The translations under genes were made by a program, and so were the position numbers. Under the pieces are notes generated by a model. The model was not told where the DNA came from. It was given only the letters and a program-made list of their open reading frames with translations, and made no database searches. Below are positions 1 through 8,061 of a DNA stretch of 64,000 bases, in pieces. The stretch is from Erythrobacter sp. Its GTDB lineage: Bacteria; Pseudomonadota; Alphaproteobacteria; Sphingomonadales; Sphingomonadaceae. Location of the stretch: assembly GCA_025698865.1 (NCBI GenBank), contig JAILWQ010000001.1:620001-684000 (forward strand), given 5' to 3'. How positions within the stretch are numbered: the first letter of the stretch is position 1; the number at the start of each line of letters is the position of its first letter.

Positions 1-205
1 CGGCCCGCTCGGCCCGCACAGTCGCGTTTTCGAGATCGACGATCGCCTTGCGGAACTTCTCGTCGAGATCGCGCGCCGCCGCATCACGCTCGGCATGGCG
101 CGCCTGCCAGTCCCTGGCGGGCGCCGACCCGAAGCGATGACCGAGAAACCAGCCGAGCCCGAGGCCCAGCAGGATGGCGAAAATGGCGAGAAGGGTCGGG
201 TCCAT
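1..205 (-). CDS. rmuC: RmuC-family DNA recombination protein, N-terminus only
   Basis: The window holds only the first 68 codons, read from an ATG at 205-203; the rest lies beyond base 1. The visible protein starts with a membrane-anchor helix (about residues 4-19, rich in Leu, Ile and Gly, ending in GWFLGH). A charged, heptad-like stretch rich in Ala, Arg, Glu and Lys follows. An N-terminal anchor followed by a long coiled coil is the usual RmuC design. RmuC limits inversions and rearrangements and carries a nuclease-like domain, which is not visible here. It follows the recR-def-small membrane protein series on the same strand with a 42-base gap. The name rests on the N-terminus and on context, so another anchored coiled-coil protein is possible. 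Confidence 0.65.
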   Translation of the reverse strand, partial: MDPTLLAIFAILLGLGLGWFLGHRFGSAPARDWQARHAERDAAARDLDEKFRKAIVDLENATVRAERA

Positions 206-247
206 GCCGCAACACTAGGCAGAACGGAGCAGGAACGCCAGCCGCCT

Positions 248-439
248 CTATTCGGTTTTCGACCATTTCCTCCGGTCGATCCATTTCATCAAGAAATGAA
301 ACAGGATGCCGAACAGGACGGCATAGAATACGAAGCCCAGCAGATAGGAGCCTCTAAACGGATCGCCATCGTGCCACGCCCACGCGATCATCAGCGAAGC
401 GTAGATGATCGCCGCGATAGCAGTCCGGCCAACGCTCAC
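248..439 (-). CDS. Small two-helix membrane protein downstream of def
   Basis: A 63-residue protein of unknown function. The GTG start at 439-437 overlaps the def stop codon as GTGA, which decides the start; an in-frame ATG further upstream would lie deep inside def. It has two hydrophobic segments (about residues 5-19 and 30-48) separated by a short loop containing HDGDPFRG, and a basic tail with DRRKW. This suggests a hairpin inner-membrane protein with both ends on the same side. The start-stop coupling to def implies translation from the same mRNA, with rmuC following. I do not recognise a family. Confidence 0.7.
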   Translation of the reverse strand: MSVGRTAIAAIIYASLMIAWAWHDGDPFRGSYLLGFVFYAVLFGILFHFLMKWIDRRKWSKTE

Positions 440-1014
440 GCCGCTTCGCGCAGCTTCTTCAGTTTCTTCAAGGCCATGTTGCGCTTCAGGCGCGAGAGAT
501 GGTCGATGAACAGGATGCCTTCGAGATGGTCCATCTCGTGCTGGATGCAAACGGCCATCAGGCCCTCCAGATCCTCCTCGTGCGTGTTGCCCTCCATGTC
601 CTGCCAGCGGACCCGGCAGGTCATCGGGCGATCAACATCGGCATAGACGTCGGGGACCGAGAGGCAACCTTCCTGATAGCTCGACAGCTCTTCGGCCGGG
701 TCGAGGATTTCCGGATTCACGAAGATGCGCGGCTCGTTCTTCGTCGGGTAGTGGACATGGCTGTGCCCGCCATTCCCGTGATCGTGACCGCATTGTTCGG
801 GCTCGGCGTCCGTGTCCTCGGGCTGGAGATCGATCACCAGCAGCCGCTTGGGCACGCCGACCTGGATCGCAGCAAGGCCGATGCCATTGGCGGCGTACAT
901 CGTCTCGAACATGTCGTCGACGAGAGTCTTGAGATCGTCGTCGAACGCGGTGACGGGTTCGGACACGGTCTTGAGCCGGGGGTCCGGCACTTCGAGGATT
1001 TCGCGGATAGCCAT
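436..1014 (-). CDS. def: Peptide deformylase
   Basis: Removes the N-formyl group from new polypeptides as they leave the ribosome, in the cytosol. It is 192 residues. All three family motifs are present: GIGLAAIQ at residues 44-51, EGCLSV from 115 with metal ligand Cys117, and QHEMDH around 157-162 with His158, catalytic Glu159 and His162. The odd part is an insertion at about residues 65-91, between the first two motifs, rich in Glu, Gly and His (HDHGNGGHSHVH). It resembles a metal-binding loop and makes the protein longer than the usual 165-175 residues. The gene follows recR on the same strand after 51 bases and is coupled to a small membrane protein gene downstream. fmt, which supplies the formyl group, lies divergently just beyond recR. 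Confidence 0.96.
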   Translation of the reverse strand: MAIREILEVPDPRLKTVSEPVTAFDDDLKTLVDDMFETMYAANGIGLAAIQVGVPKRLLVIDLQPEDTDAEPEQCGHDHGNGGHSHVHYPTKNEPRIFVNPEILDPAEELSSYQEGCLSVPDVYADVDRPMTCRVRWQDMEGNTHEEDLEGLMAVCIQHEMDHLEGILFIDHLSRLKRNMALKKLKKLREAA

Positions 1015-1065
1015 CGATCCGATTTAAGGTGCAACGGGTTGGGGTTCAACCATGATTGATCGATC

Positions 1066-1662
1066 TTAGCCTAGCGGACGCCGCGCGCGCAGGGCCTGCG
1101 CCAGAGTGCCCTCGTCGAGATAATCGAGCTCGCCGCCGACCGGCAGTCCGTGGGCGAGCTGGGTGATCCGCAGCGGATAATCCTCCAGCCTCTCGGCGAG
1201 GTAGTGGGCGGTGGTCTGCCCTTCCAGCGTGGCGTTCATGGCGAGCACGATCTCGTCCACCCCGCCGCTTTCCACCCGGGTCAGCAGGGCCGCGATGTTG
1301 AGATCCTCGGGCCGCACCCCGTCGAGCGCGGAAAGTCGCCCGCCGAGCACGTGATAGGTGCCGGTGAACAGCTTCGCCCGGTCGAGCGCCCAGAGATCGG
1401 ACACGTCCTCTACCACGCAGATCGCCTTGCCGTCGCGGCGGGGATCGGCGCAGATGCCGCAGGGGTTGCGGGTGTCGATATTGCCGCAGATCTCGCATTC
1501 GACCAGCGTATCGCGCACCGCCTCGAGCGCGCCGAGCAGCTCCGGCAGCGCCTTGGTCCGCCGCTTGACCAGCCACAGCACCGCCCGGCGCGCGCTGCGC
1601 GGGCCGAGGCCGGGCAGGCGGGCGAGCGCTGCGGAAAGGGTCTCGATTTCTTGCGATGCCAT
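1066..1662 (-). CDS. recR: Recombination mediator RecR
   Basis: With RecO and RecF, loads RecA at gapped DNA. It is 198 residues, the normal length. A helix-hairpin-helix lies at about residues 13-30 ([15 protein letters not shown]). It is followed by a four-cysteine zinc site (Cys56, Cys59, Cys68, Cys71) and a Toprim domain beginning near ICVVED and containing LNIAALL. It heads the minus-strand series recR-def-small membrane protein-rmuC, a plausible repair and translation operon. Its 5' side faces fmt across 117 bases that hold an inverted repeat. The dnaX and YbaB genes that often sit next to recR in other bacteria are absent here. Confidence 0.96.
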   Translation of the reverse strand: MASQEIETLSAALARLPGLGPRSARRAVLWLVKRRTKALPELLGALEAVRDTLVECEICGNIDTRNPCGICADPRRDGKAICVVEDVSDLWALDRAKLFTGTYHVLGGRLSALDGVRPEDLNIAALLTRVESGGVDEIVLAMNATLEGQTTAHYLAERLEDYPLRITQLAHGLPVGGELDYLDEGTLAQALRARRPLG

Positions 1663-1678
1663 GGTGAAGCCTAAATTT

Positions 1679-1770
1679 CCGTTCGGGCCGAGCTTGTCGA
1701 AGCCCCGCTCTTTCTTCTAGCGCCGCCCCCGAAAAGAAGTACGGCCCTTCGACAAGCTCAGGGCGAACGG
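1679..1770. repeat. Intergenic inverted repeat (REP-like) between recR and fmt
   Basis: Two 24-base arms at 1679-1702 and 1747-1770 are reverse complements at 20 of 24 positions. They share ccgttcg at the outer end and gagcttgtcgaag at the inner end, and only four central bases differ. The 44 bases between them also contain a weaker inverted pair. The arm sequence is of a kind I associate with dispersed palindromic repeats in sphingomonad genomes (recollection, not checked). It fills nearly the whole gap between the divergent recR and fmt starts, so it may include or shape both promoters. Confidence 0.75.
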
Positions 1771-1779
1771 AGTAGATAG

Positions 1780-2685
1780 GTGCGCATCATCTTCATGGGA
1801 ACGCCCGAATTCGCCGTTCCGACGCTGAAAGCGCTGCATCATGCGGCGCACGAGATCGTGGCGGTCTACACCCAGCCGCCGCGCCCGGCGGGCCGGGGCA
1901 AGAAGCTGCAACCCTCGCCGGTGCAGAAGGAAGCCGAGGTGCTGGGGATCGAGGTCCGCTCGCCGACCTCGCTGAAATCGGCCGAGGAACAGACCCGTTT
2001 CGCCGCGCTGGAAGCCGATGTCGCGGTAGTCGCCGCTTATGGCCTGATCCTGCCGCAGGCGGTGCTCGACGCTCCGGCGCATGGCTGCCTCAACGTCCAT
2101 GCCTCGATCCTGCCGCGCTGGCGCGGGGCCGCGCCGATCCATCGCGCGGTGATGGCGGGCGATCCGACGACCGGCGTCACCATCATGCAGATGGAGGCCG
2201 GGCTCGACACCGGCCCCATGCTCGCCACCATCCGCACCCCGATCGAGGCCAAGACCACCGGCGAACTGACGCAGGAACTGGCGGAAAAAGGCGCGCAGCT
2301 GATGGTCGGGACCTTGCGCGAACTCGCCAATCACCGTCCACTGGCGCAGGACGAGGAGCGCGCGATCTACGCGCCCAAGATCGACAAGGCGGAAGCGCGG
2401 ATCGACTGGGGGAAATCGGCCGAGGAACTGGAACGGCTCGTGCGCGGCCTCGCCCCCTTCCCCGGGGCATGGTTCGCGCTGGAGGACGAGCGGGTGAAGG
2501 TTCTGCGCGCCGAAGTGATCGAGCAGGAGGGCGAGCCGGGCGAGGTGCTGGATGACACGCTGACGGTTGGCTGCGGCGAGAATGCACTGCGCCCGACGCG
2601 CCTCCAGCGCGCCGGGAAGCCCGCGATGGATGCCAGCGAATTCTTGCGGGGGCGGCCCGTGGCTAAAGGGACGATGCTTGGATGA
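1780..2685 (+). CDS. fmt: Methionyl-tRNA formyltransferase
   Basis: Transfers a formyl group from 10-formyl-tetrahydrofolate to initiator Met-tRNA. It is 301 residues. The N-terminus ([11 protein letters not shown]) and the signature around [12 protein letters not shown] match the family. Catalytic Asn105, His107 and Asp143 are all present, the last in GLDTGP. The GTG start at 1780 puts the family's first residues exactly at the start codon. The C-terminal OB-like tRNA-binding domain runs from about residue 205. truA follows on the same strand after 109 bases that hold a palindromic repeat, so the two may not be tightly coupled. Confidence 0.97.
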   Translation: MRIIFMGTPEFAVPTLKALHHAAHEIVAVYTQPPRPAGRGKKLQPSPVQKEAEVLGIEVRSPTSLKSAEEQTRFAALEADVAVVAAYGLILPQAVLDAPAHGCLNVHASILPRWRGAAPIHRAVMAGDPTTGVTIMQMEAGLDTGPMLATIRTPIEAKTTGELTQELAEKGAQLMVGTLRELANHRPLAQDEERAIYAPKIDKAEARIDWGKSAEELERLVRGLAPFPGAWFALEDERVKVLRAEVIEQEGEPGEVLDDTLTVGCGENALRPTRLQRAGKPAMDASEFLRGRPVAKGTMLG

Positions 2686-2686
2686 T

Positions 2687-2793
2687 CGTCATTGCGAGCG
2701 CAGCGAAGCAATCCATCTCCTGCCCCCGAACTTGCCCTACAGGTCAGAGGATGGATTGCCGCGTCGCCGCCATAGCGGCTCCTCACAATGACG
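2687..2793. repeat. Palindromic repeat between fmt and truA
   Basis: Begins at 2687 with cgtcattgcgagcgcagcg and continues into gaagcaatccat. A second copy in reverse orientation runs 2751-2793 and ends in cacaatgacg. The outer 8 bases and the inner atggattgc segments are complementary, while the middle of each arm differs. The whole unit could fold into one long hairpin. The core cattgcgagcg...gaagcaatcc is a motif I recall as widely dispersed in alphaproteobacterial genomes. It starts just after the fmt stop and ends just before the truA start. Confidence 0.7.
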
Positions 2794-2794
2794 G

Positions 2795-3562
2795 TTGCGG
2801 AAATTGACCCGCTTCGCGCTGACTCTCGAATTCGACGGGACGCCATTCTTCGGCCTGCAACGCCAGAAGGACGGGCCGAGCGTGCAGCAATCGGTCGAGG
2901 ATGCGATCCGTGCCACCACGGGCGAGACGGCGACGCTCCACAGCGCCGGGCGCACCGATGCCGGCGTTCACGCCGTCGCCATGCGCAGCCATGTCGACAT
3001 CGCCAAGGACATTGCGCCCTTCCGGCTGATGGAGGCGCTGAACGCGCATCTGCGGCCCGACCCCGTGGCGGTGACCGCCTGCGCGATCGTGGCGGCTGAC
3101 TGGCACGCGCGGTTTTCCTGCACCGGGCGCCGCTATGTCTATCGCATCGCCAATCGCCGCGCGCCGCTGACGCTGGAAAAGGGCCGGCTGTGGCAGGTAC
3201 CGCAGGACCTCGATGCGGCGGCCATGCACCGCGCGGCGCAGGCGCTGGTGGGCCTGCACGATTTCACTACTTTCCGCTCGGTCCATTGCCAGTCGGACAG
3301 CCCGGTGAAGACGCTCGACCGTCTCGATGTCGAGCGATGCGGCGAGGAGGTGCGCATCCATGCCGCCGCGCGCAGTTTCCTGCATCATCAGGTCCGCTCC
3401 ATGGTCGGCTGCCTCGCGCTGGTCGGGATGGGCCGCTGGCCCGAGGAACGGCTCGCCGCGGCGCTGGCGGCGCGCGACCGGGCCGAACTGGGGTTGAACG
3501 CCCCGCCTCACGGCCTCTATTTCGTCGAGGCAACTTATCCGAAAGAGGAAACCACATCATGA
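2795..3562 (+). CDS. truA: tRNA pseudouridine(38-40) synthase TruA
   Basis: Isomerises uridines 38-40 in the anticodon stem-loop of many tRNAs. It is 255 residues from the TTG at 2795. Catalytic Asp55 lies in GRTDAGVHA, and the C-terminal [13 protein letters not shown] segment is typical. A second in-frame TTG at 2804 would give the usual MTRFALT start and may be the true one; no ribosome-binding site separates them clearly. The stop codon overlaps the next start as ATGA (3559-3562), so truA and the dehydrogenase are translationally coupled. The gene starts immediately after the palindromic repeat. Confidence 0.94.
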   Translation: MRKLTRFALTLEFDGTPFFGLQRQKDGPSVQQSVEDAIRATTGETATLHSAGRTDAGVHAVAMRSHVDIAKDIAPFRLMEALNAHLRPDPVAVTACAIVAADWHARFSCTGRRYVYRIANRRAPLTLEKGRLWQVPQDLDAAAMHRAAQALVGLHDFTTFRSVHCQSDSPVKTLDRLDVERCGEEVRIHAAARSFLHHQVRSMVGCLALVGMGRWPEERLAAALAARDRAELGLNAPPHGLYFVEATYPKEETTS

Positions 3563-4671
3563 GCACCACCGGCAGGCAGCTTTTCACCACGCTCGACAAG
3601 GACGGCACGCTCACGCTCGAGATCGCCGAGACGAGCTTTCCCGACCCCACCGGCAACAAGGTGCTGGTCAAGATGGAGGCGGCGCCGATCAACCCCTCCG
3701 ATCTCGCCATCCTGACCGGCGCGGCCGATTTCGAGAACGCGGACTATTCGCGCGGCAAGGTCGTGGCGAAGATGCCCGAACCGTTCAATTCGGGTCAGAA
3801 GGCGCGCCATGGACAGCGGCTCCCGGCCGGCAATGAAGGCGCCGGCACCGTCGTCGCCACGGGTGACAGCGATGCGGCAAAGGCGCTGATGGGCCAGCGC
3901 GTCGCCTGCGTGCCCGGCAGCGCCTATAGCGAATACGCCGTGGCCGATGCCGGCATGTGCCTCCCGCTGGGCGACCATTCGGCCGAGGACGGCGCGTCGA
4001 GCTTCGTCAATCCGATGACCGCGCTGGGCTTCGTCGAGAACGCGAAGATGGATGGACAGAAGGCGATCCTCCACACGGTCGGCGCGTCCAATCTCGGCCT
4101 GATGCTCAACCGCATCTGTCAGGAAGACGGGATGGGACTGGTCAATATCGTGCGCAAGCAGGAGCAGGTCGATCTGCTGAAGGACGCGGGCGCCGAGTGG
4201 GTGGTCAATTCGTCGGACGACGATTTCATGGAACAGCTCAAGACCGCGATCGATGCGACCGACGCCTTCTACGGCTTCGATCCGATCGGCGGAGGCAAGA
4301 TGGTCGATCATTGCTTCAAGGCGATGGAACAGGTCGCCGCCGCCAAGATGAGCGAATATTCGCGCTACGGCTCGAACCAGCAGAAGCGGATGTTCATCTA
4401 CGGCCGGCTCGACATGGGGGCGACCACGCTGACCCCCTCCTACGGCTTCGGCTGGACACTGTCGGGCTGGCTCCTCACCCCGTTCCTCCAGAGCGCGGGG
4501 ACCGAGACGGTGACGCGGATGCGCAAGCGCGTGCTCGACAATCTCACCACCACTTTCGCGAGCGGTTACAAGAGCAAGGTTTCGCTTGAGGGAATGCTCG
4601 AGAAGGACGCCATCCTCGACTACAGCCAGATGAAGACCGGCGAGAAATATCTGGTCACGCCGCAGGCGTAA
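3559..4671 (+). CDS. Zinc-independent MDR-family alcohol dehydrogenase / quinone reductase-like
   Basis: A 370-residue medium-chain dehydrogenase/reductase. The N-terminal GroES-like fold shows [18 protein letters not shown], then [14 protein letters not shown]. The nucleotide-binding region around [13 protein letters not shown] replaces the usual GxGxxG. The cysteines and histidines of the catalytic and structural zinc sites are not apparent, which points to the quinone-oxidoreductase or enoyl-reductase branch. Substrate cannot be told from sequence. The ATG overlaps the truA stop as ATGA and is preceded by gaaagaggaa, a good ribosome-binding site. An asparaginase gene converges seven bases after the stop. 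Confidence 0.85.
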   Translation: MSTTGRQLFTTLDKDGTLTLEIAETSFPDPTGNKVLVKMEAAPINPSDLAILTGAADFENADYSRGKVVAKMPEPFNSGQKARHGQRLPAGNEGAGTVVATGDSDAAKALMGQRVACVPGSAYSEYAVADAGMCLPLGDHSAEDGASSFVNPMTALGFVENAKMDGQKAILHTVGASNLGLMLNRICQEDGMGLVNIVRKQEQVDLLKDAGAEWVVNSSDDDFMEQLKTAIDATDAFYGFDPIGGGKMVDHCFKAMEQVAAAKMSEYSRYGSNQQKRMFIYGRLDMGATTLTPSYGFGWTLSGWLLTPFLQSAGTETVTRMRKRVLDNLTTTFASGYKSKVSLEGMLEKDAILDYSQMKTGEKYLVTPQA

Positions 4672-4677
4672 TCGGTT

Positions 4678-5667
4678 TCAGGAATAGGGATCGTCGAAGG
4701 CGGCCTGGATGGCCGCCGGATCGGCGATCCCCTCGGCCAGCAGCAATTGCAGCAACAGCCGCGCCTTTTGCGGATTGAGCGCGCGGGCGGCGACGAAGCC
4801 GGCCGCATCGTCGTCCGGCTCGCGATCGACCAGCCCTTCGTCGACCCGGCTCGCGCGGACCACGATCAGGCCCTGTCTCGCCATGTCCGCAAGCTGGTCT
4901 CGCACCGGCCCCGGCATGTTGCCCTCGCCCACACCGGCAATGACGACGCCCCGCGTCTCCGGCGTGCCCACACGGCGGATCAGGTTCGGGTCCAGTGCGG
5001 CATGGACATAGACGACCGGAACGTCCGCCAGCTGTTCGGGATAGCCGTAACGCGCCCCGCCCTGTTCCCGCCACGGCGCACCGAACCATTCGAGCGCGCT
5101 CGGTGTAACCAGAGCCACGCTTCCGCGCGGGAAACCGCGAAAGGCATCGTCCGACCCCCGCGTCCGCACCTTGCGCACGTCGCGCGCGGCAAAGACCCTG
5201 TCGCCCATCACTACCAGCACGCCGCGCCCGGCCGCCCGCCCGTCGCCCGCGACCCGTACGGCATTGGCGAAATTGCGCAGGCCGTCGTAACCCACCGCAT
5301 CCGCCGGGCGCATCGCACCGACCAGTACGATGGGCTTCTGCGTCGGCAGGGTCAGGTCGAGCAGAAAGGCAGTTTCTTCCGCCGTGTCGGTGCCGTGAGT
5401 GACGACGATCCCGTCACATTCGTCATCCGCCAGCGCGGCGGCGATCTGGGCATGGAGCACGCTCCAGACGGGGGGGCCGATATCCTCGGACCCGATATTG
5501 GCGATCTGCCGCCCGGACAGCTCGGCTTGCAGGCCCAGCTCGCTCGCCCTCGCGAGATAATCCTCGATGCCGATCTGTCCCGGTCGGTAATCGTGGCGCG
5601 TGGCGCTGCCCGCCATGCCGGCGATGGTCCCGCCGGTGGCGAGCACGAGGATACGAGGGGAAGCCAT
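4678..5667 (-). CDS. L-asparaginase family amidohydrolase
   Basis: Hydrolyses L-asparagine to aspartate and ammonia. It is 329 residues. The first signature LATGGTIAG is at residues 9-17 with nucleophile Thr14. The second, VTHGTDT, is at 89-95 with Thr93 and Asp94. The catalytic lysine region would be near TQKPIVLVGAMRP. No signal peptide is visible, since the TGGT motif starts within ten residues of the N-terminus, so it is probably cytoplasmic even though it is similar in length to periplasmic type II enzymes. It stands alone, convergent with the dehydrogenase gene; tRNA-Val lies upstream on the opposite strand. I withhold the symbol because ansA and ansB cannot be separated. Confidence 0.9.
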   Translation of the reverse strand: MASPRILVLATGGTIAGMAGSATRHDYRPGQIGIEDYLARASELGLQAELSGRQIANIGSEDIGPPVWSVLHAQIAAALADDECDGIVVTHGTDTAEETAFLLDLTLPTQKPIVLVGAMRPADAVGYDGLRNFANAVRVAGDGRAAGRGVLVVMGDRVFAARDVRKVRTRGSDDAFRGFPRGSVALVTPSALEWFGAPWREQGGARYGYPEQLADVPVVYVHAALDPNLIRRVGTPETRGVVIAGVGEGNMPGPVRDQLADMARQGLIVVRASRVDEGLVDREPDDDAAGFVAARALNPQKARLLLQLLLAEGIADPAAIQAAFDDPYS

Positions 5668-5755
5668 GGGCGCGGCGCCTAGCCATAGCGACTGGCGCTG
5701 GGCAATTGATTTTCGCTTCCGCCACGCTAGAAGCGCGGCCTCCCCCGCACAGGTG

Positions 5756-5831
5756 GGGCGCTTAGCTCAGTTGGTAGAGCATCTCGTTTACACCGAGAGG
5801 GTCGGCGGTTCGAGCCCGTCAGCGCCCACCA
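5756..5831 (+). tRNA. tRNA-Val (anticodon TAC)
   Basis: A full cloverleaf can be drawn. Acceptor GGGCGCT at 5756-5762 pairs with AGCGCCC at 5821-5827. The D arm is GCTC/GAGC, and the anticodon arm TCTCG/CGAGA carries loop TTTACAC. The T arm contains GGTTCGAGCCC. The discriminator A and CCA are encoded, ending at 5831. The TAC anticodon reads valine codons, mainly GTA and GTG. It lies 88 bases from the divergent asparaginase start. Confidence 0.97.
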
Positions 5832-5834
5832 CGC

Positions 5835-6437
5835 CTAGGGCAGCGGCGGCGCGATCGCTTCTTCCACCGCGGCGCGGGCCTCCGGGCTGGACCAGTCGAA
5901 GTCGCCGTTCACCCGCCACACCTCCTGGCCCATCGCATCATACATGATCGTGGTTGGCAACAGGTCGATTTCAAGCGCCGCCATCAGCCGGTTTTGCGGA
6001 TCGAGCCACGGTTCGATCGCCTGAAAATCGCGGGCGTCGAAGAAGTCGGCGACTTTCTGCCGATCGCCCAGATCCTGGCTCGCGGTGATCACCCGGACCT
6101 CACCGTCCATCGCGGTTGCAAGCTCGTCGAGCAGCGGCATTTCCCTGACGCATGGCGCACACCAGGTCGCCCACAGATTGAGCAGCACCGGCGTCCCCTG
6201 CAACGCGCCGAGGTTCAGCACCTCGCCCTCCACGCTGTCGAGATTGACCGCGGGCATCAGTTCGCCGGCCATCGACCGGTCAATTTCGCCCGTGGTCATC
6301 GGCGTCGCCGCAGCGCCGGCGGCTTCTTGCTCCTGCCCGGGTGCTGCCCTATCGCACCCGGCGATGACCAAGGACAGGATTGCTGCGAGCGTGAGCGACA
6401 GGCGGGACGATACGGATTCCAGGGCGGCAGGCTCCAA
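5835..6437 (-). CDS. TlpA/ResA-type thioredoxin-like lipoprotein
   Basis: A periplasmic thiol-disulfide oxidoreductase of the TlpA class. These reduce apocytochromes or copper-protein cysteines. From the TTG at 6437 it is 200 residues. A hydrophobic signal ends in the lipobox VIAGC (Cys28). The redox motif WCAPC has Cys93 and Cys96, and the cis-proline segment is LLPTT. The start is uncertain. The 5' end overlaps the divergent argH by 47 bases if argH starts at 6391, and an upstream in-frame ATG near 6480 would overlap it further. The stop lies three bases beyond the tRNA-Val 3' end, on the opposite strand. The cytochrome maturation genes ccmA and ccmB are 54 kb away. Confidence 0.8.
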   Translation of the reverse strand: MEPAALESVSSRLSLTLAAILSLVIAGCDRAAPGQEQEAAGAAATPMTTGEIDRSMAGELMPAVNLDSVEGEVLNLGALQGTPVLLNLWATWCAPCVREMPLLDELATAMDGEVRVITASQDLGDRQKVADFFDARDFQAIEPWLDPQNRLMAALEIDLLPTTIMYDAMGQEVWRVNGDFDWSSPEARAAVEEAIAPPLP

Positions 6438-7818
6438 CCAGATGTGGGGCGGCAGGTTCGCCGGCGGACCTAGCGCGATCATGCGCGAAATCAACGCCTC
6501 GATCCCCTTCGACAAGGCGCTGTGGCGGCACGACATAGCGGGCAGCCGCGCCCATGTCGCGATGCTGGGGGCGCAGGGCATCGTCTCGGCGGAAGATGCG
6601 CAGACGATCGACGAGGGCCTCCAGACCATCGCCGCCGAATACGAACGCGACGGCGTGCCAGAGGATTGGGACCTCGAGGACATCCATATGACGGTCGAGG
6701 CACGGCTGACCGAGCTGATCGGGCCGGTCGCGGGGCGGCTCCATACGGCGCGCAGCCGCAACGACCAGGTGGCGACCGATTTCGTACTCTGGGTCCGCGA
6801 TGCCGCGCTCCGCGCCGAGGCTGCGCTCGAAGGTCTGATGCAGGCGCTGCTGGCGCGGGCCGAGGAACATGCCGGATCGGTCATGCCCGGCTTCACCCAT
6901 CTCCAGACCGCGCAGCCAGTAACGCTGGGCCATCACCTGATGGCCTATTTCGAGATGTTCACGCGCGACCGTGCGCGCTTCGCCGATGCGCGCAGCCGGA
7001 TGGCGCTCTGCCCGCTCGGCAGCGCGGCGCTGGCAGGCACCGGCTTTCCGATCGACCGGCAAGCGACCGCCTCCGCGCTCGGGTTCGACGGGCCGACGCG
7101 CAACAGCCTCGATGCCGTGTCCGACCGGGATTTCGCGCTCGAATTCCTTCACGCGGCGAGCACCTGCGCCATTCACCTTTCGCGCCTGGCTGAGGAAATG
7201 GTCCTGTGGGCGAGCCAGCCCTTCGGCTTCATCCGCCTGCCCGACACCCTCTCGACCGGCAGTTCGATCATGCCGCAGAAGAAGAACCCCGACGCGGCCG
7301 AGCTGGTGCGCGGCCATGCCGGGCGGATCATCGGCTGCGCGACGTCGCTGATGATCACAATGAAAGGCCTGCCGCTCGCCTATTCCAAGGACATGCAGGA
7401 CGATAAGCCGCCGGTGTTCGAGGCGGCGGGGCTGCTCGATCTCTCGCTCGCCGCGATGACCGGCATGGTGGCGGACAGCGCTTTCGACACCGCCCGGATG
7501 CGCGGCGCGGCCGAAGCCGGTTTCGCGACCGCGACCGACCTTGCCGACTGGCTGGTGCGCGAGGGCGGCATTCCCTTCCGGGAGGCGCACCACATCACCG
7601 GGGCGGCGGTAAAGCTCGCCGAACAACGCGGGCTGGCGCTCGATGCCCTGCCGCTGGAGGCGCTTCAGGAGATCGACGAACGGATCGACGCGCGCGTTTT
7701 CGATGCGCTTTCGGTCGATGCTTCGGTCGCGGCGCGAAGCTCCTATGGCGGGGCGGCGCCCGATCAGGTAAGGGCGCGCGTGGCCGATGGGCGCAAGATG
7801 CTGGGAACGGGCGAATGA
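6391..7818 (+). CDS. argH: Argininosuccinate lyase
   Basis: Last step of arginine synthesis: cleaves argininosuccinate to arginine and fumarate. It has the fumarase/aspartase-superfamily signature [11 protein letters not shown] and the RSRNDQV segment. From the GTG at 6391 it is 475 residues. An in-frame ATG at 6442 (MWGGRF) would give 458. I prefer the GTG because residues just before the ATG ([11 protein letters not shown]) look like the family's normal N-terminus and aaggacagg lies upstream as a ribosome-binding site. Its stop overlaps the next start as ATGA. Order argH-small lipoprotein-lysA is a recurring proteobacterial arrangement. Confidence 0.96.
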   Translation: MSDRRDDTDSRAAGSNQMWGGRFAGGPSAIMREINASIPFDKALWRHDIAGSRAHVAMLGAQGIVSAEDAQTIDEGLQTIAAEYERDGVPEDWDLEDIHMTVEARLTELIGPVAGRLHTARSRNDQVATDFVLWVRDAALRAEAALEGLMQALLARAEEHAGSVMPGFTHLQTAQPVTLGHHLMAYFEMFTRDRARFADARSRMALCPLGSAALAGTGFPIDRQATASALGFDGPTRNSLDAVSDRDFALEFLHAASTCAIHLSRLAEEMVLWASQPFGFIRLPDTLSTGSSIMPQKKNPDAAELVRGHAGRIIGCATSLMITMKGLPLAYSKDMQDDKPPVFEAAGLLDLSLAAMTGMVADSAFDTARMRGAAEAGFATATDLADWLVREGGIPFREAHHITGAAVKLAEQRGLALDALPLEALQEIDERIDARVFDALSVDASVAARSSYGGAAPDQVRARVADGRKMLGTGE

Positions 7819-8054
7819 AACGGGTCGGAGCGGGATTGCTGATGCTGGGCATGCTGGCGGCGTGCGGGCAGAAATCCGAGCTCGAACCGCGCGCCGGCGC
7901 GAGCCTGCCGCCAGCACCCTATGGTGCGGCGGTGCGTCCCGATGCCGAGGCGCTGCTCGACCTGCCGACCCTTGCCGATCCGGAACGCAGCGTCGAACTG
8001 CGCCGCCGCTCCGAAGAGCGCGAGGACGATCCCTTCGACCTTCCCCCGGAATAG
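7815..8054 (+). CDS. Small LptM-like lipoprotein between argH and lysA
   Basis: A 79-residue lipoprotein. The signal peptide ends in lipobox LAAC with Cys17, followed by GQKSELE. The mature part is short, hydrophilic and proline/charge-rich with no domain. Gammaproteobacteria carry a comparable tiny lipoprotein (LptM, formerly YifL), which begins with a similar Cys-Gly-x-Lys segment and assists LptD assembly; it also sits near lysine-pathway genes there. Equivalence here is inference from position, size and the first mature residues. Translation is coupled to argH by an ATGA overlap, and lysA starts seven bases after the stop. Confidence 0.85.
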   Translation: MKRVGAGLLMLGMLAACGQKSELEPRAGASLPPAPYGAAVRPDAEALLDLPTLADPERSVELRRRSEEREDDPFDLPPE

Positions 8055-8061
8055 GGTTTCC

